Of a stretch of 64,000 nucleotides of DNA, positions 20,166-33,235 are shown piece after piece (position 1 is the first letter of the stretch; each line of letters begins with the position of its first letter). Where the stretch lies: positions 15,303,001-15,367,000 of the forward strand of contig NC_090287.1 of the NCBI RefSeq assembly GCF_037392515.1, read 5' to 3'. The stretch comes from Haliotis asinina. Lineage: Eukaryota; Mollusca; Gastropoda; Lepetellida; Haliotidae. The notes beneath the pieces were generated by a model, which saw nothing but the letters and a program-made list of their open reading frames with translations, did not search any database and was not told where the DNA came from. The position numbers and the translations under genes were made by a program.

Positions 20166-22789
20166 GAAGGCATTAAATTACGTATACCAATTCACATGTA
20201 GTGGTTGGTATTGATGCGAGTTGGGTGTGAGAAGTCATGGCTGTTCAGACCGTCTTGGGTGACTTCACTTGGCAGGTCGTCTATTGTTGGCTGTTTAAAT
20301 ATACGAGGTAGAGAGTATAGGCTGACAGACATTCCTGATCCCAAGTTAACAATACACTTTACCTGCACGTATATAGTGAGATACAAGCATTGTCGCTTGG
20401 AAAATATTAATCTGAAATGGTTTATTATTGTGTGGCAGTTGACAATGTGGTTGTTTATGACGCTACATATTTACATCGATGTGAGCTTAATGAAATACCA
20501 CGTGTCAAGTGATTTTGAATCGTCTTTCTGTACTTACACTACGTTTCGGTTAAATAATAGAGGAACGGCAGTTATACTTTGGTGGAACGAAGGACAACCA
20601 CAAAGGAGTCATTGCATCCAGTCACAAGAACGGGACGCAATCCTGTACAGCGAATTTCGTCCACGCGTAATAATGTGAGGACGTAAATAGTCTAAAATGG
20701 CGGGAGAGAGTTATATGCGCTGAATTCCATCTCTCAGTGACTGAACTACAACTTTGTGACGATATATTTTATGACAAACACCTCAGCCGCCCTTATCGAG
20801 AATAACAATGTCTGATCATTCAAACTTCTATCATCTCAGAGAATAATTGACCATCAGGTATTTTGCCAGACCCTGATTCGGCATAACAAAACAGGTGCTC
20901 CTGTGCTCTAGTGCAGATGGTACACATTCAGCATCTGGGTTGGTAGAGGAGACTACATGCGCCCTAAACTAGATTAAGGAAGTGATTCGTATCCCCTCAT
21001 GAACATTACTTGGCCATAGAGAATGTATACGGTGTTGCAAACAGCTTCACCTGAAACCTAGCCGGAAAATTTACCTAAAGCGTTTTTACCTCCCCGCAAT
21101 GACTGCTTGAAGCTGAACGTCTCGGATGAAGCCGTATTCTTTCATTGTAAACAATCAAACAAATTCAAGTAAACGTTAGGCAGGTGAGGGGCTGAATGTC
21201 AGCTGTGTTTATCCACTGTTAAGAAATTGAAACATTGAATATATGCTATAAAAATGACAGTATTTGAGGAGATTATTTTGGTATATTTACCTTTGTTGGT
21301 TCATGTAAACAAACGATTCTCCTGGAAATATTTACGCAATGAAAGGTTAATGAGGAATATTGCGTCATGATTCGACGTTGTATTTACTCCCACCTACGCT
21401 ATTATGACGTCACATTTGTTACATGTATGCCACCAAGTCCAAAATTACACACTAGACTGAAGAGTGGCATCTTATAAATCGAAAGAATCGTTTAGGACAT
21501 ATAACAGTCTGAATGACTTGAACAATATCGAGCACGAAAAACAATTATTTTATAATCAATGATTTCTGTAACGCGTATATAAAGCGAATGACTGGCAACT
21601 CGATGATCCTCTCGGTTGCGCAACGCTAATAATATATTTCTTCCATCAATGATCAACGTGCTCTCGAAATTAAGTCCTTGAGGGAATATATAACACGTGC
21701 TGCTCATGAAACACTACAAAGCTAACACGCGTTACCGCCTCATCCTGACCCGTGAAGATCCAGGTTAGCATTGATCTTCAGTAACCCATGTGGTAAGATG
21801 CGGCTAACGGGATCGGTTAATGACAGTTAAAGAGAAGTTCACTATATACAATAATGGCATGTTTTTTTTCATGGCTCAAGTAATTGGAAATATCCCTTAA
21901 AAATTATGATATTGGCATGTTCTTTTGCAAGGCTCAAATAGTTCTTATAAATGATAAATATTTTGCAAGCAATGTGTATTTTTGCCATAAACATATAAAG
22001 GACCTTTGTCCTATGAACGGAATATATATTCTATATTTACTATATAGATATGTCTGTGTGAATCCCAAGGACCATGTTAAATTTACGAAAATACACTCTC
22101 TCTTCATTTATGTCCATCCTTACTTAATTGGCAGGTAAAGACTTTGATGTGTCACTAGCTCGCTTTTAAATACTTTTCACTCTTTTGTCCATCCAGACCC
22201 AGTCTCCACACCTTGTCACGAGTGCTTAATGCACTAAAATAATTTGCTCAATTCATACACGACAATTTCCTAAACGAACTGTCAATTTGATCAGAACGAA
22301 TCACCAAATATTAAGCGTATTTGCGAGTTGATTGAACTCCGGCACCGACCTGAGATGTGACAGTCGTCTATTTGTGGATGTCACACAAAGATTCTGGTGT
22401 ACTGAGAAGGTCAACACTGACATTCATATTCGACAATAAGTTGTCTCCTTAAGAGTCCCACGGCAGGTAAACTAACAATTACAGTGATTATCTGTCAACG
22501 TCTGTTTATTTCTCAGTGTGTGAGGTGGAATGGATGGATTGACAGTATTCTCCGGGATTGATTCTCATTGTGATCAAGGTGCCCAGACCTTACATGCACA
22601 GGTGGGAACCTACTTGCAAGGGAGGTAATTGCTGTGTAATTTATACGTAAAGCCTCGTTTATCCGGATGGTACTGTTAACGTGTTGAAGAATGCCCGGTT
22701 TCACGCTGTCGTCAGCGTGTTGGGTGTCCGGATTAACAGGATTCAGAATAAATAGGTTCTTCTGTATGATTTATTCACCAACCAACTCT
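20166..22789. other. Intergenic, no gene seen
   Basis: Contains a SINE B head fragment (21746-21826) and a GGGAGGTAATT motif near 22618. The 157-codon frame at 20205-20678 has no recognisable domain and is treated as chance. Confidence 0.5.
21746..21826 (+). repeat. SINE family B, 5' fragment
   Basis: GACCCGTGAAGATCCAGGTT, then TTCAGTAACCCATGTGGTAA and GGCTAACGGGATCGG match the 5' part of the family B core. Confidence 0.7.
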
Positions 22790-23145
22790 GTTTACCACAC
22801 CCATCCACCCACACGGTAAGAAACCACCGCCTCTCCATCTGGACACCTCAGCTGTTGTCCATCCGTCCAGCCTAACCAAGAACTGTCAGTCCATCCAACC
22901 TACACAACATTTGTCCAACTATACGACAACTGCAAGACACATGCTTGCCTTTCCGTTCAACCTAACCAATGATTATCTGTCTAGACGATGAACATTGCCT
23001 ACAGCTGTCTCTTTTTCCGTTCAAAGTAACCAGCAATTGTCTGTCTGTCTGTCAGTCTAACATTACCAACAACTGTGTGCCTGTCTACCCAACCAAACCA
23101 ACAACTGTCTGTCAGTTCGTCCAGCCTTAACCAAAACTGTCGAAT
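22790..23145. repeat. Degenerate pyrimidine-rich repeat
   Basis: Related blocks of the type CAACTGTCTGTC and CCAACCTAACCAACA recur at irregular spacing of roughly 35-45 bp. Strong strand bias (C+T on the + strand apart from A-rich linkers). Confidence 0.65.
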
Positions 23146-24473
23146 ACACCGCTCGGTTTTATAAACCAGCCTTTTACCTGCCGCTCTGAAACAAGGTGGG
23201 TTATAACAAGAGAAGAACTGGTCACAAGTAAACAACACGTGCGCGCATGACATATTTACCAAAGTCGTTCATGACTACATCAAAAATACAACGACGTGAT
23301 TAAGACAAAGTAAAAACTTAGTGTTTGAATAAATCTACAAAAAAGAAAAAGGCACAGCGTCGAGCTGGCTGAGCACTCGCCAGCTGTCAAGCCTCCATGT
23401 TCTGGAACGACACAGGTGAAATTGATTAGTGACAGTACAAGTCGCAACACCCTTAAGCCTGCGTGTTCCGTGCAATCGACATGACATCCTGGAGATATGC
23501 GCGGTAATAAATCAAACGCTGACATCAGCGAGCCTGCAACAAGTCATTAATTAATATCTGTAATGTTTCAGTAATTACTGTTTTGAGTTGATCTGTGCTC
23601 AGCCCTGATCAGGCTTTGTGGTCACACAAACATGGAGGATACCGTGCTTTCGGACAGCTGATTTTACATGTTCGCGAAGCTTGAGTTGACTTCACATGTT
23701 TGTGTAGCCGGAGTTGACTGATGGTCTTTACTTGGCTCTTTACTTGGCTTGCAGATGTAACAAGCTGACATTCATGCATTTCAATTCCTCACGGGCCTGC
23801 GTTTGTATCGTGATGACGCGAGTTGTTCTGTGTAATGTGTGTTATGCGCGCGCGTGTGTGTGTCTCTGTGTCTGTCTGTCCGTCTTATTGCGCCTTCAAG
23901 ATTATAGATTCCAGTATTTCTATTCAACTCAATCGACACTTCGTAAAACACTTCCAATGTATCAAGCACGAGATATCAATTATAGTTACCCCTTCAGCTG
24001 TGTGCTCACACAACACCTGGTACATGAAGTCAGTTCGCGTTGTCAGGGTGACATCAACACGTGCAAATCAATACACATATCAATCACTGCTGTTGTTTAT
24101 TTCTGTAGACCGTTCATTCCATTTTCATTATAGATTAATATTTATTCGCTACGGACACTGCCTTGGAAGGTTTAACTGTACAATAAAAGTTCATTTGACA
24201 TTCGATCATCCGATTTGATCTCTTGAAAGTGATTCCTCTTCAGTGGACTGCATGGTGCCTGAGAGTGTATGGATACAGCGACGAGGCAATATTCCCTCGC
24301 TTCATGAAGGTTAGACAAGCACTGTTAGGAATCGAACCTGGACATCGTGTGAATCGAACTATCGATTACCCGCTTGTCTACTCTACCCGTATTTTCATCT
24401 AATAATTTTCAACAACCTTGAAGCAAGTATGGGAAACAGTTCGAGAATCAAACAGCCAATGTCTCTGCAATTA
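23146..24473. other. Intergenic, no gene seen
   Basis: Includes short GCGCGCGTGTGTGTG-type sequence near 23847. No supported gene. Confidence 0.5.
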
Positions 24474-24578
24474 GGAGGTGTACTGCTCGTCACGCAAAAG
24501 GCCTGGGTTTGATTCCTCACATGGGTCACCGCCGTGATATTGCAGACATACTGCTAAACCCATCTCACTCACTCACTC
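24474..24578 (+). repeat. SINE family A, internally deleted
   Basis: GCTCGTCACGCAAAAGGCCT, box B GGGTTTGATTCCTC, then directly CACCGCCGTGATATTGC and a CTCACTCACT tail. The GTGTGAAGCCCATTTC core is missing. Confidence 0.8.
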
Positions 24579-25675
24579 ATTTACATTGTCAGATATACAC
24601 TGGCGTTACAGTTGCAAACCATACTAAGTACAAGCCACCAAAATATACAGCATTTTGTAAGCATGATAAAAGTGTTTGAATCAGTCGACACTGAGCGCTT
24701 ATAGACAGGTAACAGCTGTAACAACACAGTGAAATATAAACGCAATATCTGTCAATCATGGCTTTGCTTGCAGATCACGTAACTGATTGTGTGTTATGTT
24801 TGACTATGACGTTGATAAATTTACAATGATTATTTACTGTAGTTCAGTATGAGCATTCATATTGTGGAGTTGAGATTACAGTCATTTAGTGAAGAAATTG
24901 TGCGGGACCACAACATGCGTTTGTTCCAACGTATGCCGGAAATAGTACTTGCTCACTATTTTGAATAATTATGATGATAACAAATTAGCGTGTGCAGTGT
25001 TTCGAGAAGAGCAACACTGCAACACTGTCCTTTGCTTGAATGATGTTTGCTGGCCTAGAAGGTGAAACAGAAGACTTTCTCTTGGCTGTGCAGGACCAGT
25101 CACTATTCCCTTAGTTTGTGTTTATGCATCCTAATGTAAACATGATATATAGATTATGCTATCAATTTAATGAAACAGCAAACAAACGTGGATGCCTAGC
25201 ATTTTCACAAACACAGTGATCATGTGTCTCGATTATTGTATTTCAGTCTCCAAGGAGAGGTACTCAGGAGCAGCAGCCAGGGTATTTAAAGCGTATTAGG
25301 TGAAATGATAATTATCTAATTAACTGGAATAACAACCCTGACCTGAAATCCCATACCTGAAATCATTTACAGCATTGCATTTTCTGTCCTTTTGACACGA
25401 ACGTTCAAAGATTCCTCAAAAACATGACACATTTGAGGACTTCGTTTACGAAGTTCAAGATACAGGGTTGTCTGATTTCCCATGGCCCTTGGTGCCTCAG
25501 CTTTGGTTCATCTAATGTGGGTCATTGGCAGAGCAATTGGCCTTTCTCGGTAATGCAGAAGTGTGCAGTCTTACTGAGTGTTCATATTCTTCGAAAGCAT
25601 CTTGGTTTAAGTTATGCTGCGCTTAGAGAATCCCATTCGCTGTCTGGGTCTCGTCTCGACGTGGGATGATAATGA

Positions 25676-25751
25676 ACCTGACCACCCTAGTCACCTCTTA
25701 CGACAAGCATCGGCTGCTGAAGATCAGTACTAACCCTGACCTTCAAGGGTA
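25676..25751 (-). repeat. SINE family B, 5' fragment
   Basis: GACCACCCTAGTCACCTCTT, ACGACAAGCATCGGCTGCTG and CTAACCCTGACCTTCAAGGG are the reverse of the family B head. Confidence 0.7.
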
Positions 25752-26269
25752 CAAAATAATGAATACATCTGCAGGGTTCATTTTCTATGGATGGCATCTA
25801 GACTCTAGATGGCAAAACTGAAACTACTATCTCGTATCATTACTTGCATGGCTTGCTACGCCTAAAGCCTCGGGTTACTTTATGGAAACCATGTTTACAA
25901 TGCCCTGTACATTACAGGTAGAACACCTTAAAAGGATTTGGTGTTTCTTTTCATACAAACTACATTCAAACACAATATGAGGTTTGTACATTTAGGCAGT
26001 TGACGCAACATTATGTGACTTCGTTCACAATACAAAGCGGTGCGTATTTTGCTGTGGCTCGTAACATGTTCAATCTGTAAATGCTATGTCCTAACTTGTG
26101 GCTGATGTGATCGCTCATCCATATGCATTGTACATAAATCGGGTGTCATTAGTCGGATCCTAAATCTCAGCATGACACCCATTTCTTGCGAGGGACGCTA
26201 CAGTATCCTATGAGCAAAAACGAAAACTCCAGAGGTCGACCATTATCGTCTCTTAATTCGACTATTGTC

Positions 26270-26312
26270 TGATGTTTCACGCCGCAATACTGCTGCGATA
26301 TAAAGGCGTTCT
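26270..26312 (-). repeat. SINE tail fragment
   Basis: GATGTTTCACGCCGCAATAC and TGCTGCGATATAAAGGCG resemble an inverted SINE tail. Confidence 0.4.
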
Positions 26313-27787
26313 GTTAAAAAAAAGCGTCAGTACAAACAAAGATCTGCCAAATTTAAATTAATTTTGAATACGATGGCATCCATCACCCAAGTCAGAAAGT
26401 TTGACTTTCGACCCAGCAAAGGTTGTCGAAGACTAGTCATGATCAGGATTATCAGTGTTTCAGTTAGCAAAGGCCAGATCTGGAAGTAATTTGGCTGATA
26501 ACTTCTTTATTGATTATTACCGCGTTTCATGGCTATTTGTGGATCCTTTGGCACTTTAGATCTATAAGTCATTTGTTTATACACGCCAATTTCGTTGTTG
26601 TGGTGGCATCTGAAACGACGTATCGATGCTACGGTAGTCTCAACTACGGCTCGAAATTTGGTATCCGATTCCTTGGACCAAGTATTTAACTTTGATTTGT
26701 GCTTACATTGCATACTTCGGCACATCCGAAGTTTCGATATATTAACAATAGTAATTATACCAAGTGTCACTGTTAGTATCGTATTATAAAGAGTTGACGC
26801 AAGGCACCCATTCACCACCGACAAAATCGCCTAGGTTCAACATCGATATTATTATTATCTTATTATATTACTATAATCCAAATGTATCTTTATATCAAGA
26901 TGTTGAACTAATTTCGCCCACAGGAGATACGTACTTGTTGTTCCAGTATTCTCACACCTTCAGTCCAGTTTATGTACTGTGTGCCAACAGTCCTCTCACC
27001 CGAGGTCAGTATGTTTTGATCAGCGATGGAATACATTACCAATACAACATTAACAGAGTGGACTTAGTACACCACCCTGTCCCACACACACCATCTATTT
27101 GCGTTTTGTAGGATACTACAATATAAACATCCTTTGATATACCCTCAGGCTTTCATGGTTCATGTATGAAGTGATGAATCCGTATGACACTGTGTGACCC
27201 ACCATTCAAGAATTATTAACAGAACGTTTTTGTAGGGCAAGTGCGAATGCCGTAAAACACACATTTACTCATGAGCAACGAGTTGAAAATACTACACGAA
27301 CTGCGTACAACCTTCCAACATGTACACACAGTCATGTACTTGCTTAATAATTATCCTTATTGCACTTAGGTCCGTCAAATTATTGTGTCTGAGGTTTCAG
27401 TGATTAATCGATTTGGCTTGCAATGTCCCTAAAGACTCTTTGCTCATTCAAGGAAACTTTGACATACTAGGAAGTTGCATAGCATGCTAGCACGCTACAT
27501 TATTTAAATCTCTTTAACTCACGCATTAATATAAATGAACAAAAGGAGACAATTTATAATAATGTTCGGCATAAGGGTTAACTTCCTGCATGAAAGAGGT
27601 TTGCGGTAACGCACACCGATACAACTCAAGACCACTAATGCAAATAAAAGCGACCAAATCCTTTCCACATTCCAAGGAAATCTCTGATATAAGCAGAGTC
27701 CATCGTAGATTGTGACAATATCATGGCTATATGTTTATTTTTAGTATTACAGCTGTACGGTGTTTTATTTTTCTCTTTTTCCTTTAG

Positions 27788-27822
27788 TTAAATCGAGTCT
27801 GCACTAGGCAATCCAGTCATTG
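27788..27822 (-). repeat. SINE family B core fragment
   Basis: TTAAATCGAGTCTGCACTAG followed by GCAATCCAGTCATTG matches the core segment ATAATCGAGTCTGGACCAG. Confidence 0.5.
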
Positions 27823-28398
27823 ATTGAAAGATGTACGTCATAACTTACATGTGAACAGATGTTGTTTTATGATTGCATGCATTCCATTAGTCCAATATCC
27901 AGTATATGTAGATAAAAAGCCACAGGCCAAATACCGACAGATAAAATGCCGTCATGCCGGAAGATCTACCAGGTGGAAATTCTCAAACGTTCACAATTTC
28001 CAACCACTCGTGTAAATTCCTCGGACACTGTGACTGACAAGTGGGCACTGTAGGCGTTCTTTCTTTCCAACAGATTGCCATGACCTTCTAAGTCGATCAG
28101 CGACCACACATTTCAATTTTCTCCCTGACTAATTGTGCACAGAGTGCACCCTGTACTCCACCCGCCATGCTCCGATAGCATCCTTGTCATGCGAGCAATG
28201 TAAAGCTATGAGCTGACGTCTAGATATGCTTTCGTGGGGAGGGAGAAAGTTTTATTCATAAAGGAAAATGAATTAGGAGTCCAAGCTAATTTGAACCAGT
28301 GGGTATCTATTGTGTATTACAAGATGTAGATCACGACCTTGACCTTGACTCTTAACAGGGTTGTACGTACACCCACATTACATTCACGGTGTCCTCGG

Positions 28399-28560
28399 TG
28401 TGAGTTAGTGGTTTTAGGTTTACGTCGCTTTTAGCAATATTCCAGCAATATCACGAAGGGGAACACCAGAGGCTTCACACATTGTATCCTTGGGGAATGG
28501 AACCTGTGTCTTCGGCTTGACGAGCGAACGCTCTAGCCACTTAGCCACCTCACTGCCCCT
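28399..28560 (-). repeat. SINE family A, full length
   Basis: Tail TTTACGTCGCTTTTAGCAAT, core GGCTTCACACATTGTATCC, box B region GGAATGGAACCTGTGTCTTC and box A region CGCTCTAGCCACTTAGCCAC. Confidence 0.9.
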
Positions 28561-28917
28561 TGTGTCCCAGGATAAATACAAAACGCGTTTTGTCGGCGTT
28601 AATGAATAAAATGTTGTATATATTGTATATATTGTAAGTAAACAACATATTCTGACATTCCGTATATGACGTTTTAGCAATCACACGTGCGCCTTTATGT
28701 GTAGAACTGTGTGGGGTAATACCTTATTCTAACCAATTTCATTAACACAACACTATTTGTTGGCGACATCCACGTAACTCACATTCATCTAACGCCTGGA
28801 ATGTTTACAAAGCAGGCTGGGCCTCTCCTTTGTCACGGCTCTCTACTGTCAAGCCTTTACAATGAATATTGTGCATTGGTCCCTGGATTAATGTTATATA
28901 TATGGAACTGATGTCAC

Positions 28918-29029
28918 GTGAGTGAGTGTAGTTTTACGCCGCTTTTAGCAATATTCCAGCAATATCATGGCGGACACCTGACATGAGGAATCGAACCTGG
29001 GTTTTTGGAGGGCACCCCACCGTCCCTGG
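28918..29029 (-). repeat. SINE family A, internally deleted
   Basis: Near-consensus tail (GTTTTACGCCGCTTTTAGCA, ATATTCCAGCAATATCATGG), then ATCGAACCTGGGTTTTTG and GGCACCCCACCGTCCCT. The head centre is deleted. Confidence 0.9.
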
Positions 29030-29442
29030 TGTCATTCATGTTGATATCAAGCCTTTCAAAGGAAATTAGAAGCGATACTCAAAGTCAAAAACAAACAAAA
29101 ACAAAACAAAAAACAAAACAAAAAAACAAAACAAAAAAACAATGAACTCCAAGCTGTGTGTTATAAAGAAGACGTTTCATTCATCTGATGAAGGAGTTAT
29201 CATATACTGTAGAATGTTGTGTTCCGTACAATAAAGAAGTTGGCATCCATGAATTTTCCCCTTTAGGATATAGTACGATCATGATAGTGATGCTGGGTTT
29301 TAGTACTATCCATGTATCGAAACTTCGTTAAAGCGTCACAAACGTTAAAATACAAATGAATTCAGTTACACACGGCAGCCAAAGGAATGGGATATTCAAA
29401 TAAATAGTTTATTTAATCGAATTCAGATAAAATCTTTGACTC
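29030..29442. other. Intergenic with an A-rich tract
   Basis: Holds the (CAAAA)n tract at 29086-29142; otherwise nothing is supported. Confidence 0.5.
29086..29142. repeat. (CAAAA)n A-rich tract
   Basis: Repeated CAAAA and CAAAAAA units, almost entirely A and C on the + strand. Confidence 0.9.
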
Positions 29443-29745
29443 CAAACAAGAAACAAGAAAAAAAGTAGCCGAGGTGGAGGAAGTATGAGCAGAAGTGGTA
29501 GTAGAAAAGAATGAAGAAAAAGCAGATGAATAAACAGAAAAGGACAGAAGGAAAGGAATTAGAGGAGAATGAAAAAGCAGACGAAAAACAGAAAAGATCA
29601 GACGGAAAAGAAGAAGTAGAAAAGAATGAAAAAGGCAGAAGAAAAAACAGAAAAGAACAGGATGAAAAGAAGTAGAAGAGAACGAAGAGAAAGAAAAAGA
29701 AGAAAAGCAAGACAAAAACGAAGAAGCAGAATGAAAGAATGACAA
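29443..29745. repeat. Purine-rich tract of about 300 bp
   Basis: Units such as GCAGAAGAAAAAACAGAAAAG and GATGAATAAACAGAAAAGGA recur. The + strand is mostly A and G, with sparse C and T. This explains the Ser/Phe-rich reading frames on the - strand, which I do not call genes. Confidence 0.85.
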
Positions 29746-30072
29746 AAGGATTACTCTGCTCTACACGGCGTGTTACAGCTGTGTATAATATTACCCAATA
29801 AGTACAAACAAATCCCTGGGGGAAGATAGAATCTGTGTAACGACCTACCTGGCTGTCATACCTGTTCACATGCCATCACAAGATTCCTCCCCACCAGGTA
29901 GCTCCCCCAGGCGATTGTTTCAGGTATACACCGCTATTACACGAATATTCAGTCTACAAGGCGACTGTCCGCACTCATTCTTCAAAACGCTCCCTTCGTG
30001 CCTACAGGTATTTTTGGAATGACTGGTTATCAAAATGTTCCCTTCTCGTGCCGGTGTTCTATCCCCTGTATG
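29746..30072. other. Intergenic, no gene seen
   Basis: No supported feature. Confidence 0.5.
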
Positions 30073-30199
30073 GGGCGTTAGGTAAGCCTGGTGGGTCGTC
30101 ACGCCGAAGACCCGGGTTCGATTCCCCACATGGTATCCCCCCGCCGTGATATTGCTGGAGTATTGCTAAAACCGGTGTGAAACTAAACTCACTCACTCA
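30073..30199 (+). repeat. SINE family A, core deleted
   Basis: GTCGTCACGCCGAAGACCCG, box B GGGTTCGATTCCCCACATGG, then CCGCCGTGATATTGCTGGAG and an ACTAAACTCACTCACTC tail. Confidence 0.9.
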
Positions 30200-30831
30200 T
30201 TCTACCCCTCTATGCTAAATCCTATTCTTAAGCTCAGTCCAAATCAAATTATTCTTGATTTTTTTCTTATTGATGTTTGTTTCTGTGATAATCTAACTTC
30301 GTACGCATTTAACTCTGGATGTATCGAAATACGAATATAACGAATTATGGCATATTTGTCAGTCTATCGACATGAGAAATGATGACTTATTTGAAGGTTC
30401 GTATCTTAGGCCTTGGTCCTATCTGTCAAACAAAGTACATGCACGTTTGTATTGGTACTGTCTACGGCATAAGGTCATTTGAACATGCACACGAAAATAT
30501 AATCATTCCATGGGTTATCCTGTCACGACCTGCTCCTTGTTTGCTGTGTAACCTGTATTTCACGTTTGAGATACACATAAATAGTCAAACAGCGCTTATC
30601 TCCTTGTTCCTCACAGCTCAGTCTACAGATGCCCTTAATGTAAAGAATAAAGGCTGAATAAATAATATAAACCTACATTGCAAAAATACTGATAAAAACG
30701 TTAAATGAAAGGGGTATATTTTTCAAAGAAGGGTGCGTCGATTTACGAAAAAACAAAAACCTTTTGCTGTAACCTGATTAACAATAAAGGAGGTTGTTGA
30801 AGAACGTGCACTCCTATAATTCTTTTTCATA
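30200..30831. other. Intergenic, no gene seen
   Basis: No supported feature. Confidence 0.5.
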
Positions 30832-30991
30832 GTGAGTGAGTGAGTTGAGGTTTGAGTCGCTTTTAGCAACATTCCAGACAGGGTCAGCAGAAATGGGCTT
30901 CACACATTGTATCATGTGGGGAGTGGAACCCGGGTTTTCAGCGTGACGAGCAAACGCTTTAACCACTGAAGTCTAGCTATTACCCCGCCCC
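30832..30991 (-). repeat. SINE family A, full length
   Basis: GTGAGTGAGTGAGTTGAGG, CGCTTTTAGCAACATTCCAG, GGCTTCACACATTGTATCAT, GTGGAACCCGGGTTTTCAGC and AACGCTTTAACCACTGAAG. Flanking TTTTTCATA (5') and TTTCTCATA (3') may be a one-mismatch target-site duplication. Confidence 0.9.
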
Positions 30992-31264
30992 TGTTTCTCA
31001 TAATGAAAAGGACAACATAATTCCCTTCCTGTTCCACTCGGTGATAGTGCCTGTTCATTACAGTCGTTGGTATATTTTCCTGTTGATAAAGACAACATAT
31101 CAAATGGGCAGATTGGGTTTCCTGTTTAATCTTCCAGGCAGATCCGATACATATTGCTCAGAACAACGGATATCAAATCATACATTAGTAGTCGTCAGTT
31201 GCGGTTTTTTCTGAAATAGGCCAATACTTGCATACAACTATATTTCATGTCAATTTCAGGTGCT

Positions 31265-31408
31265 ACAGGGGTAGCCGAGCGGTTAAAGCTTTCGCTCGTC
31301 ACACCGAACACCCGGGTTCCATTCCCTACATGACATAATATGTGAAGCCAGTTTCTGGTGTCCCGGGCCGTTGCTGAAGGCAGCGTGAACCATACTCACT
31401 CACTCGTA
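31265..31408 (+). repeat. SINE family A
   Basis: GGGGTAGCCGAGCGGTTAAA (close to a consensus box A), box B region CCCGGGTTCCATTCCC, core AATATGTGAAGCCAGTTTCT and a CATACTCACTCACTC tail. Confidence 0.9.
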
Positions 31409-32284
31409 TGAAACGTTATATAACGCATGTGCAGAAAATATAAATAATTAGATGCATGCTTATTTCATAAACCCCCAATGGATTGTGTTCAACGTGAAAC
31501 GACTAGAGAAGAAATGTTTTCAAATTCAGTCAAATTCGTATGTGCTACTTAATCGAGTATTACTGAGTGGTCACTTCCAGGTCCAGACTGTAGACATCCG
31601 AGGCCAGCTGGAGACAATCGGAAATATGCCCTGCCTTGTCACTGCATACATTTAAATGCCAATCGCATGTACGTTACATGTACATTTCATGTACATTTCA
31701 TGTACATTTCGTTTCTTATCATAACTGAAATAGCTTTCACTTGCTTTTAGCGTAAGGTTAACCGTGTCAGCTTGTAGCTCTTCTAAGGATGTTAGTTCTC
31801 TTTAAGGTCAACTATACTGTCTATATCGTACATGACTAATTATAACTTAGATACATGACCATATATGAGCGGTCCATTCTGACCGTGACAACTAGTGATG
31901 CATATATCAGTCAATGGCTTGTACATTTATATACATGTAAGTGTACATTATGTTCCCATTTACGTGTTAATGTCGTGCCAAGCAGAGCGTGGACAATGAG
32001 GGCCTGTGATTGTATGTGGAGCATGTCTTGTGTTGGTGGTAGTACAATCTTAGGTTGGAGTCTTGCGGGGGATTTGGGTCAACACGATTTTAGAATAGAT
32101 ATACAGCTGCCGACGCTACAGGAAAAGGCCGTTGAATATCCGTCAATGTTGATGTATAGATGCACAATGTATGACGTGGTCCAAATACGTCATTATGTTT
32201 GTAATTTCTAGTACTACGTCAATGTGCATGTACTTAAACGTTTTTATATGCATTGTCGTTACGCAGAGTTACCATGCATTGTTC
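31409..32284. other. Intergenic, no gene seen
   Basis: Includes a small TGTACATTTCA repeat around 31675-31710. No supported gene. Confidence 0.5.
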
Positions 32285-33235
32285 GGTTACTGTACATTTA
32301 CATTGTATTCAGCTATTATACATTGATATCCATTATGTTCGGTTATTGTAATTTACATTGTATTCAGCTATTATACATTGATATCCGTTATGTTCGGTTA
32401 TTGTATATTTACATTGTATTCAACTATTATACATTGATATCCATTATGTTCGGTTAATGTGAATTGACATTATGTTCGTATATTCTGCATTGACATCATG
32501 TTCGGTTATTGTACGTTGACATTATGTACGGTTGTTGTACATTGACATTTATTATGTTCGGTTACTGTACATTGACATTTATTATGTTCGGTTATTGTAC
32601 GTTGACATTATGTACGGTTGTTGTACACTGACATTTATTATGTACAGTTGTTGTACACTGACATTTATTATGTACGGTTGTTGTACACTGACATTTATTA
32701 TGTTCGGTTATTGTACATTGACATTTATTATGTTCGGTTACTGTACATTGACATTTATTATGTTCGGTTATTGTACGTTGACATTATGTACGGTTGTTGT
32801 ACACTGACATTTATTATGTACGGTTGTTGTACACTGACATTTATTATGTACGGTTGTTGTACACTGACATTTATTATGTTCGGTTACTGTACATTGACAT
32901 TTATTATGTTCGGTTACTGTACATTGACATTATGTACGGTTATGGCACATTTACATTGAATTCGGGTTATTATGAATTGATACTAAGTATTCATTATGTT
33001 TGGTTAAGGTACATTGATCTTCATTATGTTCAGTTATTGCACACTGACATTCATCATGTTCGGTTATTGTACATTGACATTTATTATGTTCGGTTACTGT
33101 ACATCAACATTTACTGTGTTGGGATATTGTGCATTGACATTATGTTCAATTATTCTACATCAACATTCAGTATGCTCGGTTATAATGCACTGACGTTTAT
33201 TATATTCGGTTATTGTGCATTGACATTACACGCGG
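32285..33235. repeat. 30-bp minisatellite
   Basis: Units of about 30 bp (ATTATGTTCGGTTATTGTAC then ATTGACATTT) repeat about 30 times, with shorter 27-bp variants. A subpattern alternating GTTCGGTTA and GTACGGTTG units suggests higher-order blocks. Because 30 is a multiple of 3, long frames with a YYVRLLYIDI-type repeat appear; I regard them as by-products. Confidence 0.95.

Larger units (their letters stand above)
24579..28398. other. Intergenic, no gene seen
   Basis: Holds three small SINE fragments (25676-25751, 26270-26312, 27788-27822) and no recognised coding sequence. The 115-codon frame at 26764-27111 was examined and not recognised. Confidence 0.5.

Noticed and set aside
20205-20678. 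157-codon + strand frame
   Set aside because: No recognised motif, skewed composition, and no splice or start signals; probably chance.
26764-27111. 115-codon + strand frame
   Set aside because: No recognised motif; AT-rich DNA; overlapping frame on the other strand of similar length.
29413-29869. Ser/Phe-rich - strand frames
   Set aside because: Product of the purine-rich low-complexity tract.
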